Below, in pieces: positions 25,156-33,177 of a DNA stretch of 64,000 nucleotides. Source of the DNA: Rubrobacter aplysinae (GTDB lineage: Bacteria; Actinomycetota; Rubrobacteria; Rubrobacterales; Rubrobacteraceae); NCBI RefSeq assembly GCF_001029505.1, contig NZ_LEKH01000005.1, forward strand, positions 124,001-188,000, given 5' to 3'. Made by a program: the position numbers and the translations under genes. Within the stretch, counting starts at the first letter, position 1. Each line of letters starts with the position of its first letter. The notes under the pieces were generated by a model. The model was not told the origin of the DNA and ran no database searches. It saw only the letters and a program-made list of their open reading frames with translations.

Positions 25156-26253
25156 CTAGCCGGCTCTACCGGGAAAATCAGGGCCGCTCTCCTCTTTGGT
25201 AGCCGTCCCCTCTGCTTCGCCCGTGGTGGTGAACTTGTCATAGTAGATGCTCTCCTCATCCAGGCCCTTCCTCATGAGCACCGGGATGGCGGCGTCTATC
25301 ATGGGCGGCGGACCGGCGAGGTACGCCTCTTTCCCATTCAGGGCTCCTTCGAGGCGCTGCACCACGTCCGTTATAAGGCCCGTCTCGCCCTCCCAGCCGT
25401 CTTCCGGGACAGCCTCGGAGAGCGCCGGTACGAACCGGAATCCTGGTATCCTCTCCTCTATCTCCTTCAGCTCGTCCAGGTAGAAGAGGTCTTGCGGTGT
25501 CCTGGCCCCGTAGTAGTAGGTTGCGCCGCGCTCGATGCCCTTTTCGGCCATGTGCCGCAGGATGGAGAGTATCGGGGCCATACCCGAACCGCCCCCGATA
25601 AATACCATGTCACCTTCGGACTTCTCGCGCAGCGTGAACATGCCGAACGGCACCTTCATCGCCATCCGATCCCCGACCGAGATACCATCCTCTCCCTCTT
25701 CCAGAAGACTGGAGAAGCGCCCGCCCGGGAAGACCTTGATAATGAACTCCGCCCGCTTGTCGGTCTCGGTTGTGTTCGCCATCGAGTAGGCCCGGTGGGT
25801 TTCGGTGCCGGGGATGTAGAGCTCGGCGTACTGCCCGGGGATGAAGGTCATCTCAGGCGGGTCGACAAGCTTCAAGACGAGACGCTTTATATCGTGGGTG
25901 AGGGACTCTATCTCCTCGACCTCCGTGTACACGAGCTGGATCGGTATCCCCGTGTCCAGCATCTCCTCGCGGAAACTGAGAAGCTCCACTTCGAGGTCGC
26001 TGTAGGCGTGGGATCGGCACAATAGAACGAATCCCTCGTCACTCTCGAATTCGTTTAGCGCGAAGGTGGAGTAGTCGTCCATCTCCAGATCGCCGTCCAG
26101 CAGGAAGGACTTGCATGCCGAGCACTGCCCCTCCTTGCAACCGTGCATAAGCATCACACCCTGCCGGAAGGCTGCGTCCAGGATCGTCTCGTCCTCGTCT
26201 ACCTCTATCTCTTTGCCAACCGGCTCAAAGTACACCTTGTGCTTGTTTCCCAT
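25156..26253 (-). CDS. prmB: Propane/alkane monooxygenase reductase (2Fe-2S, FAD)
   Basis: From an ATG at 26253 the product is 365 residues. An N-terminal plant-type ferredoxin domain binds 2Fe-2S through Cys39, Cys44, Cys47 and Cys79 (HGCKEGQCSACK and LLCRS). The FAD domain has HRAYSMANTT and FPGGRFSSLLEE, and the NAD domain has VFIGGGSGMAPILSILRHMA and EAYLAGPPPMIDAAIPVL. It passes electrons from NADH to the diiron hydroxylase. It is separated from prmA by a strong hairpin and has its own copy of the ACTGTTGGAAAA motif upstream, so it may begin a second transcript. Confidence 0.94.
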   Translation of the reverse strand: MGNKHKVYFEPVGKEIEVDEDETILDAAFRQGVMLMHGCKEGQCSACKSFLLDGDLEMDDYSTFALNEFESDEGFVLLCRSHAYSDLEVELLSFREEMLDTGIPIQLVYTEVEEIESLTHDIKRLVLKLVDPPEMTFIPGQYAELYIPGTETHRAYSMANTTETDKRAEFIIKVFPGGRFSSLLEEGEDGISVGDRMAMKVPFGMFTLREKSEGDMVFIGGGSGMAPILSILRHMAEKGIERGATYYYGARTPQDLFYLDELKEIEERIPGFRFVPALSEAVPEDGWEGETGLITDVVQRLEGALNGKEAYLAGPPPMIDAAIPVLMRKGLDEESIYYDKFTTTGEAEGTATKEESGPDFPGRAG

Positions 26254-26414
26254 TTTCACCCCAACTACGTTTGTAGTCCAAGAGCGACCCCTCACGGGCC
26301 GGTGTTTCCTTTCCTAATCAAGATCCTATACGCATGAAATATACAAGTCAAAAAAGTATCAACATATTCCCCTAATGTCGTAACTTGGGGATTTTAGTCC
26401 GTGGATGGGCGGTT

Positions 26415-26431
26415 TTCCAACAGTGTTGGAA
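26415..26431 (-). promoter_or_regulatory. Palindromic operator-like site upstream of prmB
   Basis: TTCCAACAGTGTTGGAA is a perfect 17-base palindrome about 162 bases upstream of the prmB start. On the minus strand it continues as ACTGTTGGAAAAC, matching sites upstream of prmA and of the amidohydrolase gene. A binding site for the adjacent IclR regulator is the simplest reading. Confidence 0.6.
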
Positions 26432-26443
26432 TCGAACACAAAC

Positions 26444-26477
26444 AGGGAGGAGCGGGCCATCTGGCCCGCTCCTCCCT
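26444..26477 (-). terminator. Strong hairpin between prmA and prmB
   Basis: GGGAGGAGCGGGCCA pairs perfectly with TGGCCCGCTCCTCCC (15 bp, two-base loop). It starts 33 bases beyond the prmA stop, and the minus strand then continues TGTTTGTGTT. It should end or reduce transcription after prmA. Confidence 0.8.
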
Positions 26478-26509
26478 GGGGTCCAGCTGATGCCAGACGC
26501 GAGATGAAG

Positions 26510-28147
26510 CTAGCTAAGGGAGTGTATCGTGAAGCCTGACTTGTACTCAGCTATGTGCTTCTCTCGCTCTTCGTCGGACATCTGGTTGAGGAGGATGTTC
26601 GGGCTCTGGAACTCGATGCCCCGAGTCTTCTCCGTGGTCCACATCTTGTCGTCCTCGAAGATGACGTGCGGCTGCGGTACGAGGGTCTTGCCGTCCTCGC
26701 GGACGTAGCCGAGGTCATGCTGGATGTCGGCGAGGTCCCAGCCATGATACAGCGTCTCCCACTCGCGCTTGCCGGTCTGGCGGCCCATCGAGGGGGTCTG
26801 GCGGCCGTTGTACTCGCCGCGGAACGCGACCGTGTCCTGCCAGTGGCACCACTTGGAGCAGTAGGTCTTCCACTGATCGTCCACGTAATCGAAGATGGTG
26901 TCTTCCCTGATGAGGCACGGCACCATGCAGCTCCAGCAGCGGTGCGGGTAGACGTAGCCGGTATCCTCGAACGCGATCGGTTTGTGGCCGTTAGGCTCCG
27001 AGAGGGCGCTGTAGTGCTCCCACCACTGGCCGAATTTGTTGTACCAGCCCGGATACTTGTGCTCGAACCACTCGAAGTCTTCGTTGGTCATCGGGTCGAT
27101 GCGCCAGTAGTTTACCGGCCAGCCCGTTGCGAAGAACTGCGCGACGTAGTGGTGGTAGAAGCCGTTCCAGATCCTGTCCCACGAGTCCTCGATGACGTCG
27201 TGCGGAATCTTGAGGCCGTACTTCTCGAGCGGCACCAGGTAGCTGCGATAGTAGTCGTCGTAGTACCAGCGGCGCCACATCTCGGCGTAGGACTCGCGAT
27301 CCTTGCGGCGATCCTTGGTGCCGTAGTCGATGAACGTGCCGATGGCCGCGTCCACGACGCAGTGCTGATTCCACAAGGAGTAGATCAGGTCCCGCTCGAG
27401 CAGTTCCTTGTTCTCCTCGTGCTCCAGCGCCATGAGTAGCGTGCCGTAGCCGTTGTTCATGTGCCGCGACTCGTCTGACTGCACCGAGAGGAACACGGTC
27501 GGCAAGAGATAGTCGCCGTTTGCGGCGGCCTCGGAGGGCATCGCCACGAACAGGGTGTTGGTGAACGCCGTCTCCGCCACGACCTGCAGGTAGATGTTGC
27601 AGGCGGTGATGGCGTCGCCGGTTATGAAACCCTCGCCGAACTGACGGCCGATGGTGCCCGCGTAGTTATTGGAGAACGCCTTCTCGGTGATGTCGAACCC
27701 GGCGGGGTCGATGTAGTTCTTCATGTACTCGCGCTTGAGGTTCATCTGGATCGTCGAGTGGCGTACCTCGTCGATCATCTGGAACGCGAGCCCGTTGTGG
27801 ATCTCGGCGTTCGGAACCGCTTCGGTAAGGAGCGGCATCGCCCGTGCGGCGGAGATCTCCGGGAACGGGATGATGGAAAGGAATAGCTTTTGCCACTCCA
27901 TCCAGCGCGGCTGGACCTGACGCCACATGTTGCCGCGCACCGCCCCGTCTATAGCGCCGTAAACCCGATGGTCCTTCTCCTCCTGCATGGGGAAGTAGGA
28001 CTGCATGACCTGCTTCATCGGGTCCTTCTGCGAACCCTTCTCAAGCTTGTAGTCCGTCGTGTACTTCGGGTCCTTGGTGACGTACGTCGGGTCCCAGGAG
28101 AGCTCCTGGATCTTGTTGTGTGCCTTCGTAACGCTCTTGCGCGCCAC
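26510..28147 (-). CDS. prmA: Propane/alkane monooxygenase hydroxylase alpha (large) subunit
   Basis: I choose the GTG at 28147, preceded by GGAGGAGAGGTTA, giving 545 residues, the usual PrmA/MimA length. The carboxylate-bridged diiron ligands are all visible: Glu97 (FPEIS), Glu127 and His130 (DEVRH), Glu192 (VVAETAF), and Glu226 and His229 (SDESRH). A C-terminal Cys cluster (HRCWSCMVPCLI, KTYCSKWCHWQ) matches the propane-monooxygenase branch. The enzyme should hydroxylate propane or other small alkanes, ketones or phenols using oxygen; subterminal oxidation to 2-propanol is usual for this branch. The true substrate is inferred from family and neighbouring alcohol dehydrogenases. Confidence 0.95.
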   Translation of the reverse strand: MARKSVTKAHNKIQELSWDPTYVTKDPKYTTDYKLEKGSQKDPMKQVMQSYFPMQEEKDHRVYGAIDGAVRGNMWRQVQPRWMEWQKLFLSIIPFPEISAARAMPLLTEAVPNAEIHNGLAFQMIDEVRHSTIQMNLKREYMKNYIDPAGFDITEKAFSNNYAGTIGRQFGEGFITGDAITACNIYLQVVAETAFTNTLFVAMPSEAAANGDYLLPTVFLSVQSDESRHMNNGYGTLLMALEHEENKELLERDLIYSLWNQHCVVDAAIGTFIDYGTKDRRKDRESYAEMWRRWYYDDYYRSYLVPLEKYGLKIPHDVIEDSWDRIWNGFYHHYVAQFFATGWPVNYWRIDPMTNEDFEWFEHKYPGWYNKFGQWWEHYSALSEPNGHKPIAFEDTGYVYPHRCWSCMVPCLIREDTIFDYVDDQWKTYCSKWCHWQDTVAFRGEYNGRQTPSMGRQTGKREWETLYHGWDLADIQHDLGYVREDGKTLVPQPHVIFEDDKMWTTEKTRGIEFQSPNILLNQMSDEEREKHIAEYKSGFTIHSLS

Positions 28148-28304
28148 TAACCTCTCCTCCTTCCGGTAGCCTTTCCCCACCACGGCCGGGAGCCGCAGTG
28201 CCTCTCTAATATCAGCCTCGTCTCCTTACCATCGCCGGCAAAAGCCACTTTACTTACAGGACATAATAGGGAGGTGGAGGTGGACGGCAAGCAACATAAC
28301 CTAC

Positions 28305-28318
28305 TTTTCCAACAGTGT
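28305..28318 (-). promoter_or_regulatory. Shared motif upstream of prmA
   Basis: TTTTCCAACAGTGT, which is ACACTGTTGGAAAA on the minus strand, lies 158 bases upstream of the prmA start. It shares the ACTGTTGGAAAA core and orientation with the sites upstream of prmB and the amidohydrolase, but only one palindrome arm is good here. The surrounding 28184-28501 region holds the divergent promoters of prmA and the IclR gene; a GTACA-n16-TGTAC repeat at 28408-28433 lies on the IclR side. Confidence 0.55.
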
Positions 28319-28501
28319 ATTAAAAATTACTAAGATTCCGACCCCAGGTCTTGAATGTAGCTTTTGCTTCTACATAATTAAGACGTAGGGAAAGGTATTT
28401 CGCCAGGGTACATCGGTTGGGGCGGGGGTGTACGATTTACCCCGCTTGCCCGCTGTACCGGGAAGTCTCTGGCGCGGACAAGCGTTTGAGGGTGATATTA
28501 G

Positions 28502-29341
28502 TTGGAGACTGATGGCGGTGAGCGTTCCATTAGCGGCTCGTCCTACAAGAGGCAGGACGAAAAGTTCAAGAGCGTGCGCAGGGTCTTTAGGATCATGGAC
28601 CTCGTTAGCGAACGGGGTGAGGATCTCACGGCCAAGCAGCTTGCCAGGGAGATCGGCACCAACCTTTCGAGCTGCTACTACCTGCTCGGCCTACTGGTCG
28701 ACGAGGGATACATCGAGCGGGTTTCGCAAGGCGGAGGGTACAGGATTGGCCCCGCTTTACCATCGCTGCACCAGGGCAAGCCTAGGAGCGACTTTGACGC
28801 CAGGATAGAGCCCGCGGTCAAGGAGCTAGCCCACCGCACCCAGAGGCACGCGTACGCGGCGGTGCTCTGGGACGGAGAGGTGGTGGTGACCCAGGTAAAG
28901 TCCCCGCCGAGGAGTCCGCCTGTGGGGGTAGTAAAGGGGTTCCACGGTGCCTCGCACGCCCTGGCTCTGGGCAAGGTGTTGCTCGCCAGCCAGGGAGCCG
29001 AGTTCGTGGACGGCTACATAGACGATTACGGTCTGGAAGCCTTCACACCACGCACCATAGTGCGGCCTGCGGAACTTCACGCCCAGCTAAACAAGGTGCG
29101 CATGGTCGGAGTGGGTGCGGATTTCGAGGAGTTCGCCCGTAACCTCTGCTGTGTGGCGGCCCCGATCTACAGCGCCAGTGGGAAGGTAGAGGGGGCAATA
29201 GGTCTCTCCACCACGACCCGGCGCATTCGGGACGAAGGTCAGCGCATGACTTCGACGGTGCAGCGGGCAGCCGCAGAGGCTTCGACGCTACTGAGCGATG
29301 AACCCGACATCAAGGATGGCAAGAACCGGAAGAGCGGTTAA
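28502..29341 (+). CDS. IclR-family transcriptional regulator of the monooxygenase island
   Basis: The 279-residue protein (TTG start) has an N-terminal winged helix at about residues 23-85 (KSVRRVFRIMDLVSERGEDL, AKQLAREIGTNLSSCYYLLG, LVDEGYIERV). The C-terminal IclR effector domain includes SHALALGKVLLASQG, TPRTIVRPAELHAQL and GADFEEFARNLCCVAAPIYS. IclR proteins bind small organic acids or related metabolites. It is divergent from prmA with a 354-base shared control region. The palindromic CCAACAGTGTTGG sites nearby are good candidates for its operators. Confidence 0.92.
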   Translation: METDGGERSISGSSYKRQDEKFKSVRRVFRIMDLVSERGEDLTAKQLAREIGTNLSSCYYLLGLLVDEGYIERVSQGGGYRIGPALPSLHQGKPRSDFDARIEPAVKELAHRTQRHAYAAVLWDGEVVVTQVKSPPRSPPVGVVKGFHGASHALALGKVLLASQGAEFVDGYIDDYGLEAFTPRTIVRPAELHAQLNKVRMVGVGADFEEFARNLCCVAAPIYSASGKVEGAIGLSTTTRRIRDEGQRMTSTVQRAAAEASTLLSDEPDIKDGKNRKSG

Positions 29342-29388
29342 GAGCGGTAAGACGGGATCGCCGGGACAGCCGGCGGGAGGAGGAGCGA

Positions 29389-29754
29389 ATGCCGAAGCTG
29401 GAGGTAGACGGGGTAGGGATCTTCGAGGTGGACGAGGATCAGCGGCTGGTGCTCGCCATCGAGGAGGATGCGGGGGTAGACATCCAGCACCAGTGCGGTG
29501 CCTACGCCCACTGCACGACCTGCCGCGTCGAGTTTCTCGAAGGCGAGCCGGAAGACATGACCGAGGCGGAGTTCGCGGCGCTCAGGATGCGGGATCTCGT
29601 CGGAGAGGCACGGCTGTCATGCCAGATACTCTGCGACCACGACATGAAGGTACGACCGCTGCTGACGGTCAGTGGTAGCAAGGCCAGCACCGCCGGCGGC
29701 AAGCCGGAGGAGGAGATCACACCCGAGCCCGTGTGGATGGAAGCACCGGAATAG
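29389..29754 (+). CDS. 2Fe-2S ferredoxin of the monooxygenase island
   Basis: The product has 121 residues after a GGGAGGAGGAGCGA ribosome site. The plant-type cluster ligands are in HQCGAYAHCTTCR, with the fourth Cys in ARLSCQILCDHD. The extra C-terminal tail (about residues 95-121) ends EPVWMEAPE. PrmB already has its own ferredoxin domain, so this second carrier may serve another oxidoreductase or an Fe-S maturation step. It follows the IclR gene by 47 bases and precedes the broken alcohol dehydrogenase. Confidence 0.92.
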   Translation: MPKLEVDGVGIFEVDEDQRLVLAIEEDAGVDIQHQCGAYAHCTTCRVEFLEGEPEDMTEAEFAALRMRDLVGEARLSCQILCDHDMKVRPLLTVSGSKASTAGGKPEEEITPEPVWMEAPE

Positions 29755-29790
29755 CAACGGGGATCCGGCAATCAGGAGAGGAGGAGGCTC

Positions 29791-30835
29791 ATGAAGGCTT
29801 TGGTCTACCATGGTCCCCAGGAGAAGAGCTGGGATTCCAAGCCGGAGCCCGGTATCGAGCGAGCGACAGACGCGATAGTCAGAATAGACACCACGACCAT
29901 CTGCGGCACGGACCTGCACATACTCAAGGGCGATGTTCCCACGGTCGAAGAAGGGCGTACCCTGGGCCACGAGGCCGTCGGTACGGTAATGGAGACCGGC
30001 TCGGGCGTGGAGGACGTAGGCGAGGGCGACAGGGTGCTGGTGTCGTGTATCTCTGCCTGCGGGCGTTGCGAGTATTGCAGGCGAGGCTTGCAAAGCCAGT
30101 GCCTGAGCGGCGGCGGTTGGATCCTGGGCCATCTTAGTGGACGGGACCCAGGCCCAGTACGCCCGCACACCGTTCGCCGACACGAGCCTGTACAAGGTCC
30201 CCGAAGGCCTTTCAGACGAGCAGGTGCTGTTCCTATCGGACATCCTGCCTACCGGGTTCGAGATCGGGGTCCGAAACGGCGGCGTGAAGCCCGGAGACAC
30301 CGTGGTCGTGGTCGGCGCGGGACCGGTTGGTCTGGCCGCGATAGCGGCCGCCAGGCTCTACGCTCCGGGTAGGATCGTCGCCGTGGACCTCGCCGACTCG
30401 CGGCTCGAAAGCGCCCGGGAGCTGGGTGCGGATGTGACCATCAATGGCTCCTCTGGCGACACGATAGAGATGGTAAAGGAGATGACGGACGGCCTCGGGG
30501 CCGACACGGTCATGGAAGCGGTCGGGGTACCCGAGACCTTCGAGCTGTGTACCGAGCTGGTGCGCCCCGGCGGACACGTCGCAAACATAGGAGTGCACGG
30601 CCAGCCCGCGACGCTCCACCTGGAGACGCTCTGGATCAAGAGCGTAACCATCACCACCGGCTTGGTGGACGCGTACTCCACTCCCACCCTCCTGAAGCTG
30701 GTCTCCGAGGGGAGACTGGATACGACGCCATTCGCTACTCACCGCTTCGGGCTGGAGGATATAGAGCACGCCTACGACGTGTTCTCCGACGCCGCAAACA
30801 CCAACGCGCTGAAGGTAGTCCTGTCAGCCTCGTAG
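29791..30835 (+). pseudogene. Zn-dependent alcohol dehydrogenase, interrupted by a single-base frameshift
   Basis: The first frame (from 29791) reads MKALVYHGPQEKSWDSKPEP, TTTICGTDLHILKGD with the catalytic Zn Cys, GHEAVGTV, and CGRCEYCRRGLQSQC for the structural Zn, ending in GGWILGHL. The continuation VDGTQAQYARTPFADTSLYK lies in the +1 frame from 30137 and runs to the stop with VVVGAGPVGLAAIA and NIGVHGQPATLHLETLWIK. One extra base near 30133-30136 (CTTA) explains the break. Apart from this the roughly 348-residue protein is intact. It would oxidise 2-propanol or another short alcohol. A sequencing error is quite possible, because nothing else is decayed. Confidence 0.88.
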
Positions 30836-30857
30836 AGGATAGCGAGAGAGGAGCGAC

Positions 30858-31088
30858 ATGCTGGACCAGGGACAGCTTAACCAGGCGGTCGAAGGTCTCC
30901 GCAAGCTACACCGCGAGATGATGTACGGCGACAAGAAGATGTGGCACTTCGTGTCCACCGGCAATGACTTCCTGATCGCAAGACGGGAAGTGCAGGTCGC
31001 CGCACTCGACAAGTACAACCGCGAGCTGAGAAACGACGGCTCCCCCGAACTCCAGATAAGCCCGGCCGACTTTGCCAACTTCCTCTGA
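30858..31088 (+). CDS. 76-residue unknown protein in the monooxygenase island
   Basis: It starts at an ATG preceded by GAGAGGAGCGAC and follows the alcohol dehydrogenase by 22 bases. The sequence is soluble and mixed, with MLDQGQLNQAVEGLRKLHRE at the N-terminus (probable helix), then MMYGDKKMWHFVSTGNDFLI and ARREVQVAALDKYNRE. There are no cysteines and no membrane helix. No family is recognised. Its placement suggests an accessory role in alkane oxidation. Confidence 0.75.
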   Translation: MLDQGQLNQAVEGLRKLHREMMYGDKKMWHFVSTGNDFLIARREVQVAALDKYNRELRNDGSPELQISPADFANFL

Positions 31089-31440
31089 GTAAGACCTGGC
31101 GAACCACTGCCCTATGGTTCTGCCGGTAGCCCTACGCCAGCTTCCAGGGGGCCGGTCCCGCGAGCCTCCACACCCGGCTTTACTCCGATCTTATGGAAGG
31201 CCGGGGGAAGTAAAAACAGAGAACTAGAGGGTCTCAGAGGGTCTCACGCGAACATAAGATTAGATAAGATCAGAATTACGACACTTGATGCGCCTGGCAT
31301 ACGTTTTTCGCCAACTGTTGGAAAAGTCCTTTCGTAATATTGATCTCTTTGATCTACCGTATTACTCTTAGAGGCGGAAAGGGTTGCAACTACAATTTTA
31401 GTCTTGCATTCACGGGCGGGGCTAAGGTCAAGGAGGAGAC
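31089..31440 (+). promoter_or_regulatory. 352-base leader of the amidohydrolase operon
   Basis: No gene is seen. The first half is GC-rich and ends in a partial hairpin; the second half (31240-31420) is AT-rich. It contains a direct repeat AGAGGGTCTC-AGAGGGTCTC at about 31227-31246 and the CCAACTGTTGGAAAAG site at 31311-31326. A promoter for the amidohydrolase, MIP18 and alcohol dehydrogenase genes is expected here. Confidence 0.5.
31311..31326 (+). promoter_or_regulatory. Palindromic operator-like site upstream of the amidohydrolase
   Basis: CCAACTGTTGG is a perfect 11-base palindrome followed by AAAAG. It shares ACTGTTGGAAAAGT with the prmA site and lies 115 bases upstream of the GTG at 31441, in the same orientation relative to the gene. 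Confidence 0.6.
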
Positions 31441-32475
31441 GTGTACAGAAAAGACGGCGAAAGCTACTTTGTCGTTGATGAACACGTACATTTCTGGGAT
31501 GCGAGTCCGGAGAACCAGAAGAATATACATGGCAAGCAGTTCATCGACTGTTTCCACGGCTATCAGACCGCTCTAAGCCCGGAGGAGTACATCTGGTCTA
31601 TAGAGGACTTCCAGAAGTACTCCGAAGAGACCATGATGCGTAACCTCTTTGAAGAGGGCTACGTGGATAAGGCCATCTTCCAACCCACCTACCTCACGGA
31701 CTTCTACGTAAACGGCTTCAATACCACGGAGCAGAATGCGGTGCTCGCCGAGAAGCATCCGGAGAAGTTCATCGTCAACGGCGCTTTCGACCCACGCGAC
31801 GGAGAGAGAGGAATCGAGGACCTCGAAAGGCTCGTGGACAGATACAACCTCCAGGGCATCAAGCTCTACACCGCCGAGTGGAAGGGCGAATCCAAGGGTT
31901 GGTCCTTGAAGGACGAGTGGGCCAAGCGGTATCTGGAGAAGTGCCACGAGCTCGGCGTCAAGAACATCCACGTCCACAAGGGACCGACCATCCGGCCGCT
32001 AAACAAAGACGCGTTCGACGTCGCGGACGTGGACGAGGCCGCCTCCGAGTTCACCGAGCTCAACTTCATCGTCGAGCACATCGGGCTGCCGCGCCTGGAA
32101 GATTTCTGTTGGATCGCGGTCCAGGAGCCAAACGTTTACGCGGGGATGGCGGTGGCCATGCCGTTCATGCACAGTCGCCCGAGATACTTCGCCGAGATCA
32201 TGGGCGAGCTTCTGTACTGGCTGGATGAGGACAGAATCCTGTTCGCCAGCGACTACGCCATCTGGCATCCCAAGTGGCTCGTCGAGCAGTTCGTGGACTT
32301 CCAGATCCCCGAAGACCTGCAGTCCGAGTACGGGACGCTCACCCCGGACATAAAGCGCAAGATCCTGGGCCTCAACGCCGCCGCACTCTATGACATCGAG
32401 GTCCCGGAAGAGGTCCGTCAGCCGGCCGCGGTCGCCTCCGGTAGCGAGAGCAGCTACCCGGAGAGCCCGCTGTAA
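31441..32475 (+). CDS. Amidohydrolase-family protein of the propane-monooxygenase island
   Basis: A GTG four bases after AAGGAGG starts a 344-residue protein of the amidohydrolase_2 (TIM-barrel) type. Metal ligands are suggested by DEHVHFWDASPEN near the N-terminus, HVHKGPTIRPLNKDAF, FIVEHIGLPRLEDF and LFASDYAIWHPKWLVEQF. Genes of this family regularly accompany prm/mim clusters in actinobacteria, but their substrate is not known to me. Hydrolysis or decarboxylation of a downstream intermediate, or a role in hydroxylase maturation, are both possible. It is the first gene of a tightly packed trio. Confidence 0.88.
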   Translation: MYRKDGESYFVVDEHVHFWDASPENQKNIHGKQFIDCFHGYQTALSPEEYIWSIEDFQKYSEETMMRNLFEEGYVDKAIFQPTYLTDFYVNGFNTTEQNAVLAEKHPEKFIVNGAFDPRDGERGIEDLERLVDRYNLQGIKLYTAEWKGESKGWSLKDEWAKRYLEKCHELGVKNIHVHKGPTIRPLNKDAFDVADVDEAASEFTELNFIVEHIGLPRLEDFCWIAVQEPNVYAGMAVAMPFMHSRPRYFAEIMGELLYWLDEDRILFASDYAIWHPKWLVEQFVDFQIPEDLQSEYGTLTPDIKRKILGLNAAALYDIEVPEEVRQPAAVASGSESSYPESPL

Positions 32476-33177
32476 ATGCCGAACGGACCTACCGAAGCAG
32501 AGATCCTGGACGCCCTCTCGGGCGTCCGGGACCCCGAACTCGACGAACCTATAACGGACCTGAAATTCGTCGCCGGTCTCCAGGTGTCCGACGATAGAGT
32601 CGAGGTCCAGCTGCGTCTCCCCACCCCTTTTTGCGCCGCCAACTTCTCATATCTCATGGTCGCGGACTCCAGAGAAGCGGTGCTCGGTGTGCCCGGCGTC
32701 CGGGAGGCCCGGGTCTCTCTGGACGACCATTACGCGGCCGACGAGATCAACTCCGGCGTGAATGACGAGTTGGGCTTCGACGGGGCGTTTCCCGCCGAGG
32801 CCGACGGGCCAGACCTGGAAGAGTTGCGCGACACGTTCCGCCGCAAGTCATTCGTCGCCCGCCAGGAGAAGCTGTGCCGGAGGCTGCTTTCTCAAGGTTT
32901 CTCCCCGGCGGAACTCGCGGCCATGACGATCGGGGATTTGCCCGATTCGGAAGAGACAGAGAAGTATGTATCCCGGCGGGCGGAGCTCGGGCTTGATAAC
33001 GGTACGGAAGCGCCGCTCATAGTGGACCCGGACGGTAGAGCTATACCTGAGGACGCGGTGATCGCACACCTACGGCGCGCCAAGATGAACCGTCTTAGCA
33101 TCGAAGGCAACGCCGGGTTCTGCAGGAGCGTCCTCGCCAGCCGTTACGGCCTATCCGACATGGAGGAGAAGGCATGA
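32476..33177 (+). CDS. MIP18/DUF59-family Fe-S maturation-like protein with C-terminal extension
   Basis: The ATG directly follows the amidohydrolase stop (TAAATG). Residues 7-85 form a MIP18 (DUF59) domain: ILDALSGVRDPELDEPITDL, and LRLPTPFCAANFSYLMVADS with a conserved Cys; the last block resembles the thiol site of SufT/PaaD-type proteins. The remaining 150 residues form an extension of unknown fold (RRKSFVARQEKLCRRLLSQG, LSIEGNAGFCRSVLASRYGL). MIP18 proteins help assemble iron cofactors, so a role in metallating PrmA or its electron carriers is a reasonable inference. The C-terminus overlaps the next start. Confidence 0.82.
   Translation: MPNGPTEAEILDALSGVRDPELDEPITDLKFVAGLQVSDDRVEVQLRLPTPFCAANFSYLMVADSREAVLGVPGVREARVSLDDHYAADEINSGVNDELGFDGAFPAEADGPDLEELRDTFRRKSFVARQEKLCRRLLSQGFSPAELAAMTIGDLPDSEETEKYVSRRAELGLDNGTEAPLIVDPDGRAIPEDAVIAHLRRAKMNRLSIEGNAGFCRSVLASRYGLSDMEEKA

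Noticed and set aside
29791-30835. The alcohol dehydrogenase break as a selenocysteine or programmed-frameshift site
   Set aside because: The break is not a TGA codon, and no slippery heptamer or hairpin is evident; the extra base explains it fully.
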